Source: Alphaproteobacteria bacterium
GTDB lineage: Bacteria > Pseudomonadota > Alphaproteobacteria > Sphingomonadales > Sphingomonadaceae
DNA: 64,000 nucleotides
Assembly: GCA_019232625.1 (NCBI GenBank)
Contig: JAFANP010000035.1
Coordinates: 139,512-203,511 of the forward strand
Direction of reading: 5' to 3'
The notes under the pieces are model-generated. The model did not search any database, was not told the DNA's origin, and was given only the letters and a program-made list of their open reading frames with translations. The translations under genes were made by a program, and so were the position numbers. Positions 52,510-61,293 of this stretch are shown here, in pieces (within the stretch, counting starts at the first letter, position 1; the number at the start of each line of letters is the position of its first letter).

Positions 52510-54200
52510 CAGGCGCTCGCCCTGACCGCCATCGGCGAGGATGCGAGGTCGCCCGCCTCTGCGAGGAAGCCATGGATCGACGACACCGCCTGGGCGCCGT
52601 CGCCCGCCGCGGCCGCGACGCGCTTGACGGAGCCGCACCTTACGTCGCCCGCCGCGAAGATGCCGCGGCGGCTGGTCTCGAGCGGGCGGCGGCCGGCGCC
52701 CGCGTCGCTGCCGGTGCGGATGAACCCGCCCGAGTCGAGGGCGATCCCGGCGCCCGCGAGCCAGTCGGTGTTGGGATCGGCGCCGATGAAGAGGAAGAGC
52801 TGGCAGGCTGCGCGCCGAGTCTCCTCGCCCGTCTTCCGGTCGCGCCAGCGTATCGCCTCCATCCTTCCTCCCTCGCCCTCGGCCGCGACGATTTCGGCGC
52901 CGCTGCGCACCTCGACATTGGCGAGGCCGGCAATCCTCTCGACGAGGTAGCGCGACATGGTCGCCTCCAGCGGGCGGCGCGCCAGCAGGGTCAGGCGGGC
53001 GGCGTGGCCGGCGAGGAACACCGCCGCCTGTCCGGCCGAATTGCCCCCGCCGACCAGCGTCACCTCCTGCCCGGCGCAGAGCCTCGCTTCGAGCGGCGAC
53101 GCCCAATAATGGACGGAGGAGTCTTCGAACGCCTCTATGCCGGGCACGTCCAGGCGCCGGTAGCGCGCGCCCGTGGCGATGAGCAGGGCACGCGCGCGCA
53201 CGCGCTCGCCATTGGCGAGCGAGACGCGGTGGGGCGCCGCGCCCTCGCCGGGCTCGACCGAGACGGCTTCGTCCGGGATCGCCATCTCGACGCCGAACTT
53301 CTGCGCCTGCGTATAGGCCCGCCCCATCAGGGCCCCGCCCGATATTCCCGTCGGGAAGCCGAGGAAATTCTCGATCCGCGCGGAGGCGCCGGCCTGGCCG
53401 CCGAACGCCCGGCAGTCGAGCGCCAGCACCGAGAGCCCTTCCGAGGCGGCGTAGACGGATGCGGCCAGGCCGGCCGGACCGGCGCCGACCACGACGAGAT
53501 CGTAGAGACGGTCCGGATCGAGCGCGGAGACGAGTCCGATGCAACGGGCCAGCACCGCCTCGGCGGGGTTGCGGAGCAGCTCGCCGCCGGGACAGAGCAC
53601 GATCGGCAGCTCGTCGGGCCGCACCTCGAAGCGCTCGACGAGCGTCCGAGCGCAGGGATCGCTCTCCGGATCGAGCCGGATGTGCGGGTGGCCGTTTCGG
53701 GACAGGAAGTTGTCGAGCCGAAGGACGTTGCCGTCGTCCGCACGGCCGACGATGATCGGCCCGCCGCCGCCGGTCTCCAGCAGGCCGACGCGGCGCAGGA
53801 TGAGCGCCCGCATGATCCGCTCGCCGAGCTCCGCCTCGCCGACCAGCAGGGCGCGCAGCCGCTCGGGCGGGACGACCAGCGCCTCGACCGGCTCCAGCGC
53901 CCGCGCCTCGACGAGGGAGGGGCGGCCGGAAAGCTGGGCGAGCTCGCCCATGAACCCGCCGCGACGATGGGTGACGATATGGTCGTGGCGGCCGCGCTCG
54001 CTTCCCTGGATCACCTCGACCGCGCCGGCGAGGATCAGCGAGAGGCCGAGCCCCGGCTCGCCCACCCGGGCGAGCGCCTCCCCCGCGGCATGGAAGCGGA
54101 CCTCCCCGAACCGGCGCAGCCGGCCGATCTCGGCGTCGGTGAGGGTCGGGAACATCTGCTCCCGGCGGGTGTCGAGCACGCTCGCGGCAGTCGCGGCCAT
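52509..54200 (-). CDS. Cyclic-nucleotide-binding-domain thioredoxin-reductase-like flavoprotein
   Basis: 563 residues; ATG 54200 has GGAGG 4 bases upstream. Residues about 15-135 form a cNMP-binding beta-roll (GLGLSLILAGAVEVI, GGFMGELAQLSGRP). About 145-225 is thioredoxin/glutaredoxin-like (DNFLSRNGHPHIRLD). About 235-555 is a thioredoxin reductase-like part with FAD loop VVGAGPAGLAASVYA and NADPH loop VGGGNSAGQAAVF. The redox CxxC of thioredoxin reductase is absent: the equivalent place reads VHYWASPLEA. So it is probably not a disulphide reductase but an NADPH oxidoreductase with a nucleotide- or ligand-gated N-terminus. First gene of a three-gene operon. Confidence 0.88.
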   Translation of the reverse strand: MAATAASVLDTRREQMFPTLTDAEIGRLRRFGEVRFHAAGEALARVGEPGLGLSLILAGAVEVIQGSERGRHDHIVTHRRGGFMGELAQLSGRPSLVEARALEPVEALVVPPERLRALLVGEAELGERIMRALILRRVGLLETGGGGPIIVGRADDGNVLRLDNFLSRNGHPHIRLDPESDPCARTLVERFEVRPDELPIVLCPGGELLRNPAEAVLARCIGLVSALDPDRLYDLVVVGAGPAGLAASVYAASEGLSVLALDCRAFGGQAGASARIENFLGFPTGISGGALMGRAYTQAQKFGVEMAIPDEAVSVEPGEGAAPHRVSLANGERVRARALLIATGARYRRLDVPGIEAFEDSSVHYWASPLEARLCAGQEVTLVGGGNSAGQAAVFLAGHAARLTLLARRPLEATMSRYLVERIAGLANVEVRSGAEIVAAEGEGGRMEAIRWRDRKTGEETRRAACQLFLFIGADPNTDWLAGAGIALDSGGFIRTGSDAGAGRRPLETSRRGIFAAGDVRCGSVKRVAAAAGDGAQAVSSIHGFLAEAGDLASSPMAVRASA

Positions 54201-54369
54201 CAAGCCTCCATTGCCGCCTCTCTAGAGCGCTCGCCGGACGAAGGCGAGGGGGCGGCGGCGCGTCGTTCGAAGAGCCGGAGCGCCGGCCGCGCAAATCTTG
54301 CGCCGGTTGCTGGAATTTTTACGAAGGCCCGCTTATCTTCCCGGCAAGAGTGGGGAGTGAAGACTGCCG

Positions 54370-55053
54370 ATGCTGCACGGGCTGCTGGCCTATCTGGACT
54401 CGATCAAGGCGCGCGACCCGGCTCCTCGGTCCCGTTGGGAGATCCTCCTTTATCCCGGCGTCTGGGCGCTGGCCTTTCACCGCGTCGCCAATTGGCTGTA
54501 CCGCGGCGAGCTCTTCTTCCTCGCCCGCTTCGTCAATCATCTGGCGCGGCTGATGACCGCGATCGACATCCACCCCGGCGCGGCGATCGGGCGCAATTTC
54601 TTCATCGACCACGGCTTCGTGGTGATCGGCGAGACGGCCGACATCGGCGACGACGTCACCATCTACCAGCATGTCACGCTGGGCGGCACCAACCCGACCG
54701 ACGGGGTGGCCGGCAAGCGCCATCCGACGATCTGCAACGGCGCGATCCTCGGCTCCGGAGCGGCGGTGCTCGGCCCGATCCGAGTCGGCGAGCGGGCGCG
54801 GGTCGGCGCCAATTCGGTGGTGACGAAGGACGTGCCCGACGGCGCGACCATGGTCGGCATACCCGCCCGTTCCACCCTGGTCTCGGCCGAGCAGAGCTCC
54901 GGCCATTTCCTGCCCTACGGCACGCCCTGCTCCGAGCAGTTCGATCCGGCGACCCAGAAGCTTGAGATCCTCCAGTGCGAGGTCGAGCGGCTGCGGGCGC
55001 GGCTCGCGGAGCTGTTGCGCGAACGAGACGGAAAGGAGCGCGACCGCGCCTGA
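54370..55053 (+). CDS. cysE: Serine O-acetyltransferase (EpsC/CysE type)
   Basis: 227 residues. Left-handed beta-helix acetyltransferase: DIHPGAAIGRNFFIDHGFVV, IGETADIGDDVTIYQHVTLG and GANSVVTKDVPDGATMVGIP hexapeptide repeats, with catalytic Asp/His near 78-79. It makes O-acetylserine for cysteine synthesis. The C-terminus is extended by a Leu/Arg/Glu helix (LEILQCEVERLRARLAELLR). The short N-terminal domain is of the EpsC type. The stop overlaps the following start (TGATG). Confidence 0.9.
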   Translation: MLHGLLAYLDSIKARDPAPRSRWEILLYPGVWALAFHRVANWLYRGELFFLARFVNHLARLMTAIDIHPGAAIGRNFFIDHGFVVIGETADIGDDVTIYQHVTLGGTNPTDGVAGKRHPTICNGAILGSGAAVLGPIRVGERARVGANSVVTKDVPDGATMVGIPARSTLVSAEQSSGHFLPYGTPCSEQFDPATQKLEILQCEVERLRARLAELLRERDGKERDRA

Positions 55054-55391
55054 TGGGTGACGTCTACCCTTTTCCGGGCGCGTCCAGCCCCCAGATCGGC
55101 TTCACCCGGGCCGAGCTGGGACGGATCATCGACCTTTACGGCCGGATGGTCGCGGCCGGCCTGTGGAAGGACTATGCCGTCGAGTTCGGCCGCGATCATG
55201 CCGCCTTCTGGGCCTTCCGCCGTACCGCCGAGCGCCCGGAATATAAGATCGAGAAGCGCCCGTCGCTGCGCCACAAGCAGGGTATGTGGGCGTTGGTCGG
55301 CGAAAGCGGGGCCGTGCTCAAGCGCGGCCACGAGCTTGGGCCGCTTCTCGCCCCGCTCGAGCGGCGGCTCCTCAAGATCGTCAACGAATAG
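55053..55391 (+). CDS. DUF2794 protein
   Basis: 112 residues starting at MGDVYPFPGASSPQIGFTRA, translationally coupled to cysE. The pattern ELGRIIDLYGRMVAAGLWKD followed by AERPEYKIEKRP and KRGHELGPLLAPLERRLLKI is the alphaproteobacterial DUF2794 family. Function unknown; no signal or membrane helix. Confidence 0.9.
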   Translation: MGDVYPFPGASSPQIGFTRAELGRIIDLYGRMVAAGLWKDYAVEFGRDHAAFWAFRRTAERPEYKIEKRPSLRHKQGMWALVGESGAVLKRGHELGPLLAPLERRLLKIVNE

Positions 55392-55400
55392 CCGGCGCGG

Positions 55401-56318
55401 TCAGGCCGCCCAGGGATAGGGCCGCTCCGGCGCGGTCTCGCGCGCCATCCGCGTCAGCCGCTCCGCAAGGAAGTCCATCACCACCCTCACCCGCGGCACC
55501 TGGCGCAGCCGCTCGTGGGTGAGCAGCCACAAGGCCGTCAGGTCGCCGGCCATCGGCTCGACGCAGCGCACCAGCTCCGGGTCGCGCTCGGCGAAGAAGG
55601 AGGGGAGCACCGCGATCCCGAAGCCGGCGCGGACCGAGGCGAGCATGCCCGTCGCGGTGTCGTGCTGCATGGCGACCGCTTCCTCGAGCCCGAGCCGCCG
55701 CAGCCAGGCGCGGTAGCGGCGCCACAGCCCCTCGCCGCCGCCGCCGATGAAGGGATGGGTGCGCAGGTCTTCGCGCGTATGGGGTTGCGGGTGGCGCGCC
55801 GCGTAGCCGCGGCTGCAATAGAGCGTCCAGGTATCGGGCGCGATTCGCCGCCCGACGAGGCCGCCGCCGGTGGGCGAGACGCTGTTCCTGAGGGCGATGT
55901 CGGCGGCGCCCGCACCGAGGTCGCGCGGCTCCTCGACGGTGTCGAGCTCGATGAGGATCTGTGGATGCGCCTCGTGCAGCTCGCGCAGGATCGGCGGCAG
56001 GATCGTCGCCGAATAGATTTCGAGCGTCGTCAGGCGGACCGTGCCGTGGGCCTCGCGGGAGAGGGACGCCGCCGCGTCCGCGAAGGCGGCGGCGGCGGAG
56101 TCCACGCCGCGGGCGGCGGCGACGAGCGCCTCGCCGTCGGGGGTGAGCGAATAGCCCGCCTGGCGCCGCTCGAACAGGGTCAGCCCGAGCGCCGCCTCCA
56201 GCGCCGCGACCCGGCGCGCGGCGGTGGTCTGGCTGACCCGCAGCGCCCGCCCCGCAGCGAGCGTGCTGCCGCTGTCGGCGACGGCGAGGAAGGCGCGCAG
56301 GTCGTCCCAGTCGAACAT
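55401..56318 (-). CDS. LysR-family transcriptional regulator
   Basis: 305 residues. N-terminal winged helix with WDDLRAFLAVADSGSTLAAG and VSQTTAARRVAALEAALGLT; C-terminal effector-binding domain about 90-300. It is divergent from the urcA-like gene, which begins 122 bases away. The target and inducer are unknown. It lacks the OxyR cysteine pair. Confidence 0.9.
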   Translation of the reverse strand: MFDWDDLRAFLAVADSGSTLAAGRALRVSQTTAARRVAALEAALGLTLFERRQAGYSLTPDGEALVAAARGVDSAAAAFADAAASLSREAHGTVRLTTLEIYSATILPPILRELHEAHPQILIELDTVEEPRDLGAGAADIALRNSVSPTGGGLVGRRIAPDTWTLYCSRGYAARHPQPHTREDLRTHPFIGGGGEGLWRRYRAWLRRLGLEEAVAMQHDTATGMLASVRAGFGIAVLPSFFAERDPELVRCVEPMAGDLTALWLLTHERLRQVPRVRVVMDFLAERLTRMARETAPERPYPWAA

Positions 56319-56440
56319 GGTCCCTGTTCTGCACTTTTGCAGAATGGTCGCGCAACATCGTTGTTAGGCGGGAACGATGCGAAGGCCTAGAACGGGGTCA
56401 CGCCAGCGCTGGCCCTCATGACAACATCACGGAGACCCCC

Positions 56441-56770
56441 ATGAAGACCATCCTCGCGATCGCCGCGGCCGCCGCGGCGCTCGGGGCCGCGCCGGCCCTT
56501 GCCCGCGATCCCGCTCCCGCTCCCGCCTCGGCGGTCGTGCGCTACGCCGACCTCGATCTCGGCAGCCCCTCCGGACGGCGGGCGCTCGACCTCAGGATCG
56601 GAGCCGCCGTGCGGACGGTGTGCGGCGCGGCCTCCGACGCCGACGTCCACGGCAAGAATCTGGTGCTGCGCTGCCGCAGGGACACCGCCCAGGCGGTCTC
56701 CTCCAAGCGCGGCGCGCTCCTCGCCTCCGCCCCGCTCGGGGGACGGGAACGCCTCGCCTCCGGTCGTTGA
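56441..56770 (+). CDS. UrcA family protein
   Basis: 109 residues: signal peptide MKTILAIAAAAAALGAAPALA, then VVRYADLDLGSPSGRRALDL followed by RIGAAVRTVCG and a second Cys in LRCRRD. This is the UrcA family of exported proteins common in sphingomonads and Caulobacterales, with one conserved disulphide. Function unknown. A terminator follows. Confidence 0.88.
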   Translation: MKTILAIAAAAAALGAAPALARDPAPAPASAVVRYADLDLGSPSGRRALDLRIGAAVRTVCGAASDADVHGKNLVLRCRRDTAQAVSSKRGALLASAPLGGRERLASGR

Positions 56771-56787
56771 CGCCGCGGTCGAAAGGA

Positions 56788-56817
56788 AAGGGCGGCGCTC
56801 CCGCGAGCGCCGCCCTT
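56788..56817. terminator. Bidirectional terminator between urcA-like and membrane protein genes
   Basis: A 12-bp stem AAGGGCGGCGCT/AGCGCCGCCCTT with a 6-base loop. The minus strand continues as TTCCTTTC, the plus strand as CCTGTGTTC. It separates two convergent genes. Confidence 0.75.
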
Positions 56818-56834
56818 CCTGTGTTCCGCGCGGG

Positions 56835-57926
56835 TCAGGCGGCGGCGGCGACGGGCGCCGACCGGTCGAGCACCGGCAGCCTCGCCTGGAGCGCCGGCGG
56901 CAGCGGCGTCACCACCCCGCGCCGGACGCTGTGCCAGAAGGCCGAGAGGAGAAGCAGCCCGGAACCGATCACGAAGGCGGCGAGCGCGATGTTGAGCTCG
57001 ACCGCTCCGAACTGGCGGAACAGGCTGATCAGCGCGAACAGCACGTAGGCCAGCGCCGAGACGAGCAGCGCTCGCCGGTCGATGGCCAGCGCGGTGAGGC
57101 CGAGCAGCACGTAGACGCCGAGGACGATCACCGCCTCGCCGATGGTGGCGTTGCCGTCGGTGAGGCCGAGCAGCGCGAAGATCGGATGGACGATCATCGG
57201 CGCCGCCAGCAGGTGCAGCCAGAAGGCGACGTCGGAGCGGCGGGTCTCGCGGCGCGGGTCCGAGGCGTCCCAGCGCATGGCGAAGAGGAACACGCCGAGG
57301 CCGAGCACGAGGCCGCTGGCGAGCAGCGTGTTCTCCAGCGCCGGCGTGTCGCCGACCGCGGAGGCGATCAGCGCGATGGCGATGCCGACCACCGCGGCGG
57401 CGCCGACCGCGACCGTGATCGGAACCCGGAAGCGGCGCCAGTGGAGCCAGGTCGCTCCCGCGGCGATCGCGGCCGCGGCGGCCGCGGCGAGCGCGATCGC
57501 CTGCTCGTTATTCTCGAACGCCGATTCGCCGACGGCGAGGACGATGGTGACGAAGGCGGTCATCAGCACGCCGCCGGTGAAGGCGAGTAGCAGCAGGATG
57601 CTGGGCAGGGCCATGCGGCGCTTGCGGGTGAAGAACTCGCCGAGGCCCCAGGCGGTGGCGGCGACCAGAAGGCCGGCGAAGGGCGAAGGGCCCTCGCCGG
57701 CGATCTTGGGGCCGACCGCGTCGCCGATCCAGGCGACGGCGAAGAGCAGGATCGCCGCGGCGATCGAGACGAAGATGTCGTTGAAGCCGGTGATGAGGCG
57801 GAAATGCTCCTCGTCGACCGGGGTGGTGGCGGCGCGAGTCGCCACATAGTTCCTGAGCGCCGCGGCGGCGTCCGGGCTTACCGCCCCCGCCGCGACCGCC
57901 GCTTCGAGATCGCTTTCGCTGTACAT
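56835..57926 (-). CDS. Polytopic integral membrane protein
   Basis: 363 residues; the second ATG (MYSESDLEAAV) is preferred because GGAGG lies 7 bases upstream, while the first abuts it. A soluble N-terminal helix region (about 1-50) is followed by roughly ten membrane helices (for example VSIAAAILLFAVAWIGDAV, VLGVYVLLGLTALAID, LNIALAAFVIGSGLLLLSAF). It resembles DUF2157/DUF4401-type membrane proteins, with no transporter signature. Function unknown. Transcribed leftwards and ended by the hairpin at 56788. Confidence 0.8.
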   Translation of the reverse strand: MYSESDLEAAVAAGAVSPDAAAALRNYVATRAATTPVDEEHFRLITGFNDIFVSIAAAILLFAVAWIGDAVGPKIAGEGPSPFAGLLVAATAWGLGEFFTRKRRMALPSILLLLAFTGGVLMTAFVTIVLAVGESAFENNEQAIALAAAAAAAIAAGATWLHWRRFRVPITVAVGAAAVVGIAIALIASAVGDTPALENTLLASGLVLGLGVFLFAMRWDASDPRRETRRSDVAFWLHLLAAPMIVHPIFALLGLTDGNATIGEAVIVLGVYVLLGLTALAIDRRALLVSALAYVLFALISLFRQFGAVELNIALAAFVIGSGLLLLSAFWHSVRRGVVTPLPPALQARLPVLDRSAPVAAAA

Positions 57927-57998
57927 GGTCATTCCTCCCTGAACGGAAGGCTCGTAGCACAGGTGTATTAGTGCTGCAATACGGTATGTCGGTGCGAT

Positions 57999-58090
57999 AA
58001 ATGGGGACAGTAACTATTTTCCGGCTCGAACTGCCGCGCCGCGCGGCGGCTGGGAAAATAGTTACTGTCCCCATTCAACCCGTCCCCATT
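57999..58090. repeat. Palindromic repeat family B, copy 4
   Basis: Left arm 57999-58022, right arm 58053-58075, with a GC-rich inner hairpin (GCCGCGCCGCGCGGCGGC region), then a partial extra arm GTCCCCATT at 58082-58090. It lies between the membrane protein promoter region and the SDR stop codon, which begins at its outer edge. Confidence 0.85.
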
Positions 58091-58986
58091 CAACCCTGCA
58101 GCGTCTTGAGGATAAACATCGCCTGCTCGGCGCCGGACTGGGGCACGATCTCCCCGTCGCGGCTCGCTATCTCGTCCCAATGGGCGGCGACCTCCTCGAC
58201 CGTCCGGCGGCCCTCGGGGAGGGCGTAGCCGGGAGTCAGCGTCACGTAGGCCGCCTGGACCACGCCGGCGCCGGCGCCGACGATCATGTTGGAAGGCGCG
58301 TCCTCGGAGACGAGGTAGACGGCGGCGGGAGCGACGTTCTCGGGGTTGAACAGGCCGAGCATCTCCGGCGGGAAGATGTCCTGAGTCATCCGCGTCGCGG
58401 CGGTGGGGGCGATGGTGTTGACGCGGATGCCGTATTTGGCGCCCTCGAGGTGGAGCGTCCGCGCGAAGCCGGCGAGGCCGAGCTTGGCGGCGCCGTAATT
58501 GGCCTGCCCGAAATTGCCGTAGAGGCCGGTGGAGCTCGACGTCATGAGGATCCGGCCATAACCCTGGCCGCGCATCGTCTCCCAGACGGCGTGGGTGCAA
58601 TTGGCCGAGCCGACGAGGTGGACGTCAACCACCGCCCGGAAGTCGTCCATGCCCATCTTGGCGAAGCTCTTGTCGCGCAGGATGCCGGCATTGTTGATCA
58701 GGATGTGGACCGAGCCCCATTTCTCCCTGGCGGCCGCGACCATGGCCTCGACCTGGTCCAGGTCGGTGACCGAGGCGCCATTGGCCATCGCGATGCCGCC
58801 GGCCGCCTCGATCTCCTCGACGACGTTCGCCGCGGCATCCGAATGGCCGGTGCCGTCGCGCGCTCCGCCGAGGTCGTTGACCACCACCTTGGCGCCGCGC
58901 CGGGCGAGCTCGAGCGCGTAGGCGCGGCCCAGGCCGCCGCCGGCGCCGGTGACGATTGCCACCCGGCCTTCGAAACTGATCGTCAT
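58090..58986 (-). CDS. Short-chain dehydrogenase/reductase, MFE-2-like
   Basis: 298 residues from MTISFEGRVAIVTGAGGGLG (Rossmann Gly-rich loop), with the active Ser in LMTSSSTGLYG, catalytic Tyr-x3-Lys in QANYGAAKLG, and NNAG. The stretch VVVNDLGGARDGTGHSD is characteristic of the (3R)-hydroxyacyl-CoA dehydrogenase module of multifunctional enzyme type 2 and close bacterial SDRs. An acyl-CoA or steroid substrate is therefore likely. The C-terminus ends at the border of a palindromic repeat. Confidence 0.88.
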   Translation of the reverse strand: MTISFEGRVAIVTGAGGGLGRAYALELARRGAKVVVNDLGGARDGTGHSDAAANVVEEIEAAGGIAMANGASVTDLDQVEAMVAAAREKWGSVHILINNAGILRDKSFAKMGMDDFRAVVDVHLVGSANCTHAVWETMRGQGYGRILMTSSSTGLYGNFGQANYGAAKLGLAGFARTLHLEGAKYGIRVNTIAPTAATRMTQDIFPPEMLGLFNPENVAPAAVYLVSEDAPSNMIVGAGAGVVQAAYVTLTPGYALPEGRRTVEEVAAHWDEIASRDGEIVPQSGAEQAMFILKTLQG

Positions 58987-59067
58987 TCCGTCTTCCGCCT
59001 CCGCCGTTTCTGGACGCTGGGACGTCCGGATCGGGCCGCCCCCTTGTGGAGAACGCGGCAAAGCGCT

Positions 59068-59095
59068 CCTCCCGGCGCATCGAAGCGCCGGGAGG
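59068..59095 (-). terminator. Probable terminator hairpin
   Basis: A perfect 11-bp stem CCTCCCGGCGC/GCGCCGGGAGG with a 6-base loop, downstream of the minus-strand gene 59138-59497 and upstream of the SDR gene. Only a short T-run follows. Confidence 0.5.
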
Positions 59096-59137
59096 GCTCA
59101 TGGCAGAATCATCGGGCCCGGAACAGCCCGCCTCGGA

Positions 59138-59497
59138 TCATCCGCGGGGCGCGCGGCCGCGTTCGTAGGTCTGCACGCAATGGTCGGTCACCTTGCGCGT
59201 GCAGGGCGGCAGGTCGGTGGCCGCCGGCATCGTCGTGGTCGCGGCCGGAGCCGTGGCGGTGCCGACGCGGGCGCCTTCGTTCCAGCCCGGCGGGGGGGCG
59301 GCGGAATCGGACACGACGGGGATGCCGCGCGCGTCCCGCTCGGGCGCCATGTTGCCCGGCGCCTGCGGCCCCGTCGACGACGGCGTGACCGTGGTGCTGG
59401 TCGTCATCGTCGTGTCGGTGCCGGTGGTGCCGGTCGTATCCTGCGCCATCGCGGCCCCGCCGAGCATCAGCGCGGCGGCAAAAATCAGGCTCTTCAT
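59138..59497 (-). CDS. Small secreted Thr-rich protein
   Basis: 119 residues. Signal peptide MKSLIFAAALMLGGAAMAQ; AAGGAGG upstream of the ATG. A Thr/Gly/Asp run (DTTGTTGTDTTMTTSTTVTP), a Pro/Ala middle, then a small C-terminal part with two Cys (PPCTRKVTDHCVQTYERG). Similar proteins occur in sphingomonads with unknown role. The two Cys may pair. Confidence 0.75.
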   Translation of the reverse strand: MKSLIFAAALMLGGAAMAQDTTGTTGTDTTMTTSTTVTPSSTGPQAPGNMAPERDARGIPVVSDSAAPPPGWNEGARVGTATAPAATTTMPAATDLPPCTRKVTDHCVQTYERGRAPRG

Positions 59498-59711
59498 CGA
59501 AGCATCCTCCTTGGGAGTGGAGCCGCCCGTACATCGGCGGCACGGCTCCTAAACGAGGGCGAAACGAATTTTCTCCACGCGTCGCTCGGACTGGCGCGCG
59601 CAGAGGGCTTCCTGCGGGACTTTCCGCCGGTCGCGAAGGCCGTCTCAGGGCGGGACGGCGCGAGCGGGCGCGCCCTCTCGAAACCCCGGCCCTTTACGCT
59701 TATGAAACAGC

Positions 59712-60143
59712 ATGGGCATAGTGCGCGACGAGATGGACGGTTCGAACGAGCAGAGGCAAGGCGGCGAAAGCCCCGCCGTTCCCACCCGGCGGACGGTGCT
59801 GGCGCTCGGCGCCGTCGCCGCGTCGACGGTGGTCACCGTCCGGCCCGCCCTCGCCCAGACGGCGGGGTCGGTGCTCAACTGCGAGATACCGGTCCCAGGT
59901 CCCGACAAGGTGGGCAATTACATCGCCGCCGACGGGTCCCTGGTCGCGCCGGGCACGCCGGGAGCCTTCCCGCCGGCGCCGCGGCCGTTGACCGGCGAGG
60001 AGGTCAAGGTGATGCTGAACCACGGCCCGGCGCCGCGCGGCATCGATGCCGAGGCGGCGCAGGCCTATGTCAACTACATACGCCGTCTGCAGGCGGGGAT
60101 GAGCGGCTTCACCTGCTTCGCCTCGCTGCAGATGCCGCGCTGA
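59712..60143 (+). CDS. Tat-type exported protein of the HprK-related cassette
   Basis: 143 residues. The signal has a twin Arg (PTRRTVLALGAVAASTVVTV) ending near ALAQT, after an extended hydrophilic N-terminus. The mature part is about 95 residues with two Cys (VLNCEIPV and GFTCFASL) and LTGEEVKVMLNHGPAPRGID. It is the first of four close-packed genes (PqqD-like, HprK-related kinase, nucleotidyltransferase). It may be the exported product or target of that system, but no family is recognised and this role is an inference from position. Confidence 0.7.
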   Translation: MGIVRDEMDGSNEQRQGGESPAVPTRRTVLALGAVAASTVVTVRPALAQTAGSVLNCEIPVPGPDKVGNYIAADGSLVAPGTPGAFPPAPRPLTGEEVKVMLNHGPAPRGIDAEAAQAYVNYIRRLQAGMSGFTCFASLQMPR

Positions 60144-60160
60144 GCGCAGCCGGGGCCGGC

Positions 60161-60439
60161 ATGGCCGGTCCGCTCTACATCGCCGACCCTGCCGACTGCG
60201 TCCGAGCCGTGCCGCTGGAAGGCTTGACCGCGCTCTACCACCGGCCTTCGGGCACCACCCACATCCTCGCTCCCCCGGCGCCGCAGATATTGGAAGTGCT
60301 CGCCGGAAGCCCCGCCGACGCCGACGAGGTCGCCGAGCGCCTCGCCCGCCGCTTCGATCTGGCGTCCGAGGATGCCGGCGCGGCGATCGCTGCGCGCCTC
60401 TCGGAGCTGGAGGCGGCCGGCCTGGTGCGGCGGGGATGA
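60161..60439 (+). CDS. PqqD-like protein of the HPr-related kinase system
   Basis: 92 residues from MAGPLYIADPADCV. It has the small winged-helix PqqD/RRE-like fold: LEGLTALYHRPSGTTHILAP, LEVLAGSPADADEVAERLAR and LSELEAAGLVRRG. PqqD-like domains usually grip a leader peptide and present it to a modifying enzyme. Here it precedes an HprK-like kinase gene by a 4-base overlap, matching the 'HPr-rel-A system' of database annotation, whose biochemistry is unknown. It is not a true PqqD: no pqq genes are nearby. Confidence 0.8.
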   Translation: MAGPLYIADPADCVRAVPLEGLTALYHRPSGTTHILAPPAPQILEVLAGSPADADEVAERLARRFDLASEDAGAAIAARLSELEAAGLVRRG

Positions 60440-61293
60440 GGCACCGGTTCGAGCTCCAGGTCGGCCCCGTCGCTTTCCGGGTCGGATCCGCCTGGGCCGG
60501 GCCCGTTGCCGCGCTCCGGCGCCTCTATGCCGGCTATCCGGCGCCGGCCGGGGCGTGCGACTTCACCGTGCGGCTCGAGCCCGAAAGGCCGTGGCGGCGG
60601 TGGCTCCGTCCGTCGGTCGCGATACGGGGCGACTACATGCTCCCCGACGCGGCGCCGCTGGCGCTCGCCCATGGCCTGCTCGCCGCCGAGATGGGAATGA
60701 ACCTGCAAATGGCGCTCGGGCAGCGGCGCTTCCTCCTGCTGCACGGCGCGACTGTCGAGCGCGGCGGCCGGGCGCTGCTCCTCACCGGCCATTCCGGTTC
60801 GGGCAAGTCGACGCTGGCAGCCCTGCTCGGCGAGCGCGGATGGCGGCTGATGGGCGACGAATTCGCCTTGGTCGACCTCGCCGACGGGTGTTTCCATCCT
60901 TTCCCGCGGGTCGTCAGCCTCAAGAACCAGGCGTTGGCGCTGTTCGACGACGTCGCGGGGGAGCGGCTCGGGCCGGTGCTGCGCGGGACGCCGAAGGGCA
61001 CGATCCGCCACCTTCGCCCCCGAAGCGAGGCGATCGCGCGGATGGACGAGCCGGCCGCGCCGCGGCTGATCCTGTTCCCCCGCTTCGGCCGCGACCTTGC
61101 CGCCGAAGCGCGGCCGGTGGGCGCCGCGGAAGTGTTCGTCCGGCTGACCCAGGCGTCGACCAACTACGTCACGCTGGGCGAGGTGGGTTTCGCCGCTCTG
61201 GCCGCGCTCGTCGCCGGCACGCCCGCTTCCGCGATCGACTATGCAAGCACCGAGGAGGCGGTCGGCCTGGTCGAGGCGTTGTGGGCGGCGTGA
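60436..61293 (+). CDS. HprK-related kinase A
   Basis: 285 residues, ATG overlapping the previous stop. The C-terminal half resembles HPr kinase/phosphorylase: P-loop GHSGSGKST at about 118-126, then WRLMGDEFALVDLADG with the acidic residues following the P-loop, and FPRVVSLKNQ. The N-terminal part (1-110) differs from HprK. HprK phosphorylates a Ser of HPr using ATP; the target of these relatives is unknown. The adjacent PqqD-like gene suggests that a peptide or small protein is modified. Confidence 0.85.
   Translation: MRHRFELQVGPVAFRVGSAWAGPVAALRRLYAGYPAPAGACDFTVRLEPERPWRRWLRPSVAIRGDYMLPDAAPLALAHGLLAAEMGMNLQMALGQRRFLLLHGATVERGGRALLLTGHSGSGKSTLAALLGERGWRLMGDEFALVDLADGCFHPFPRVVSLKNQALALFDDVAGERLGPVLRGTPKGTIRHLRPRSEAIARMDEPAAPRLILFPRFGRDLAAEARPVGAAEVFVRLTQASTNYVTLGEVGFAALAALVAGTPASAIDYASTEEAVGLVEALWAA

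Noticed and set aside
52509-54200. Flavoprotein considered as thioredoxin reductase TrxB
   Set aside because: The essential CxxC is missing and two extra N-terminal domains are present.
60161-60439. PqqD-like gene considered as part of PQQ biosynthesis
   Set aside because: No pqqA, pqqB, pqqC or pqqE is near. It is coupled to an HprK-related kinase instead, which fits another system.
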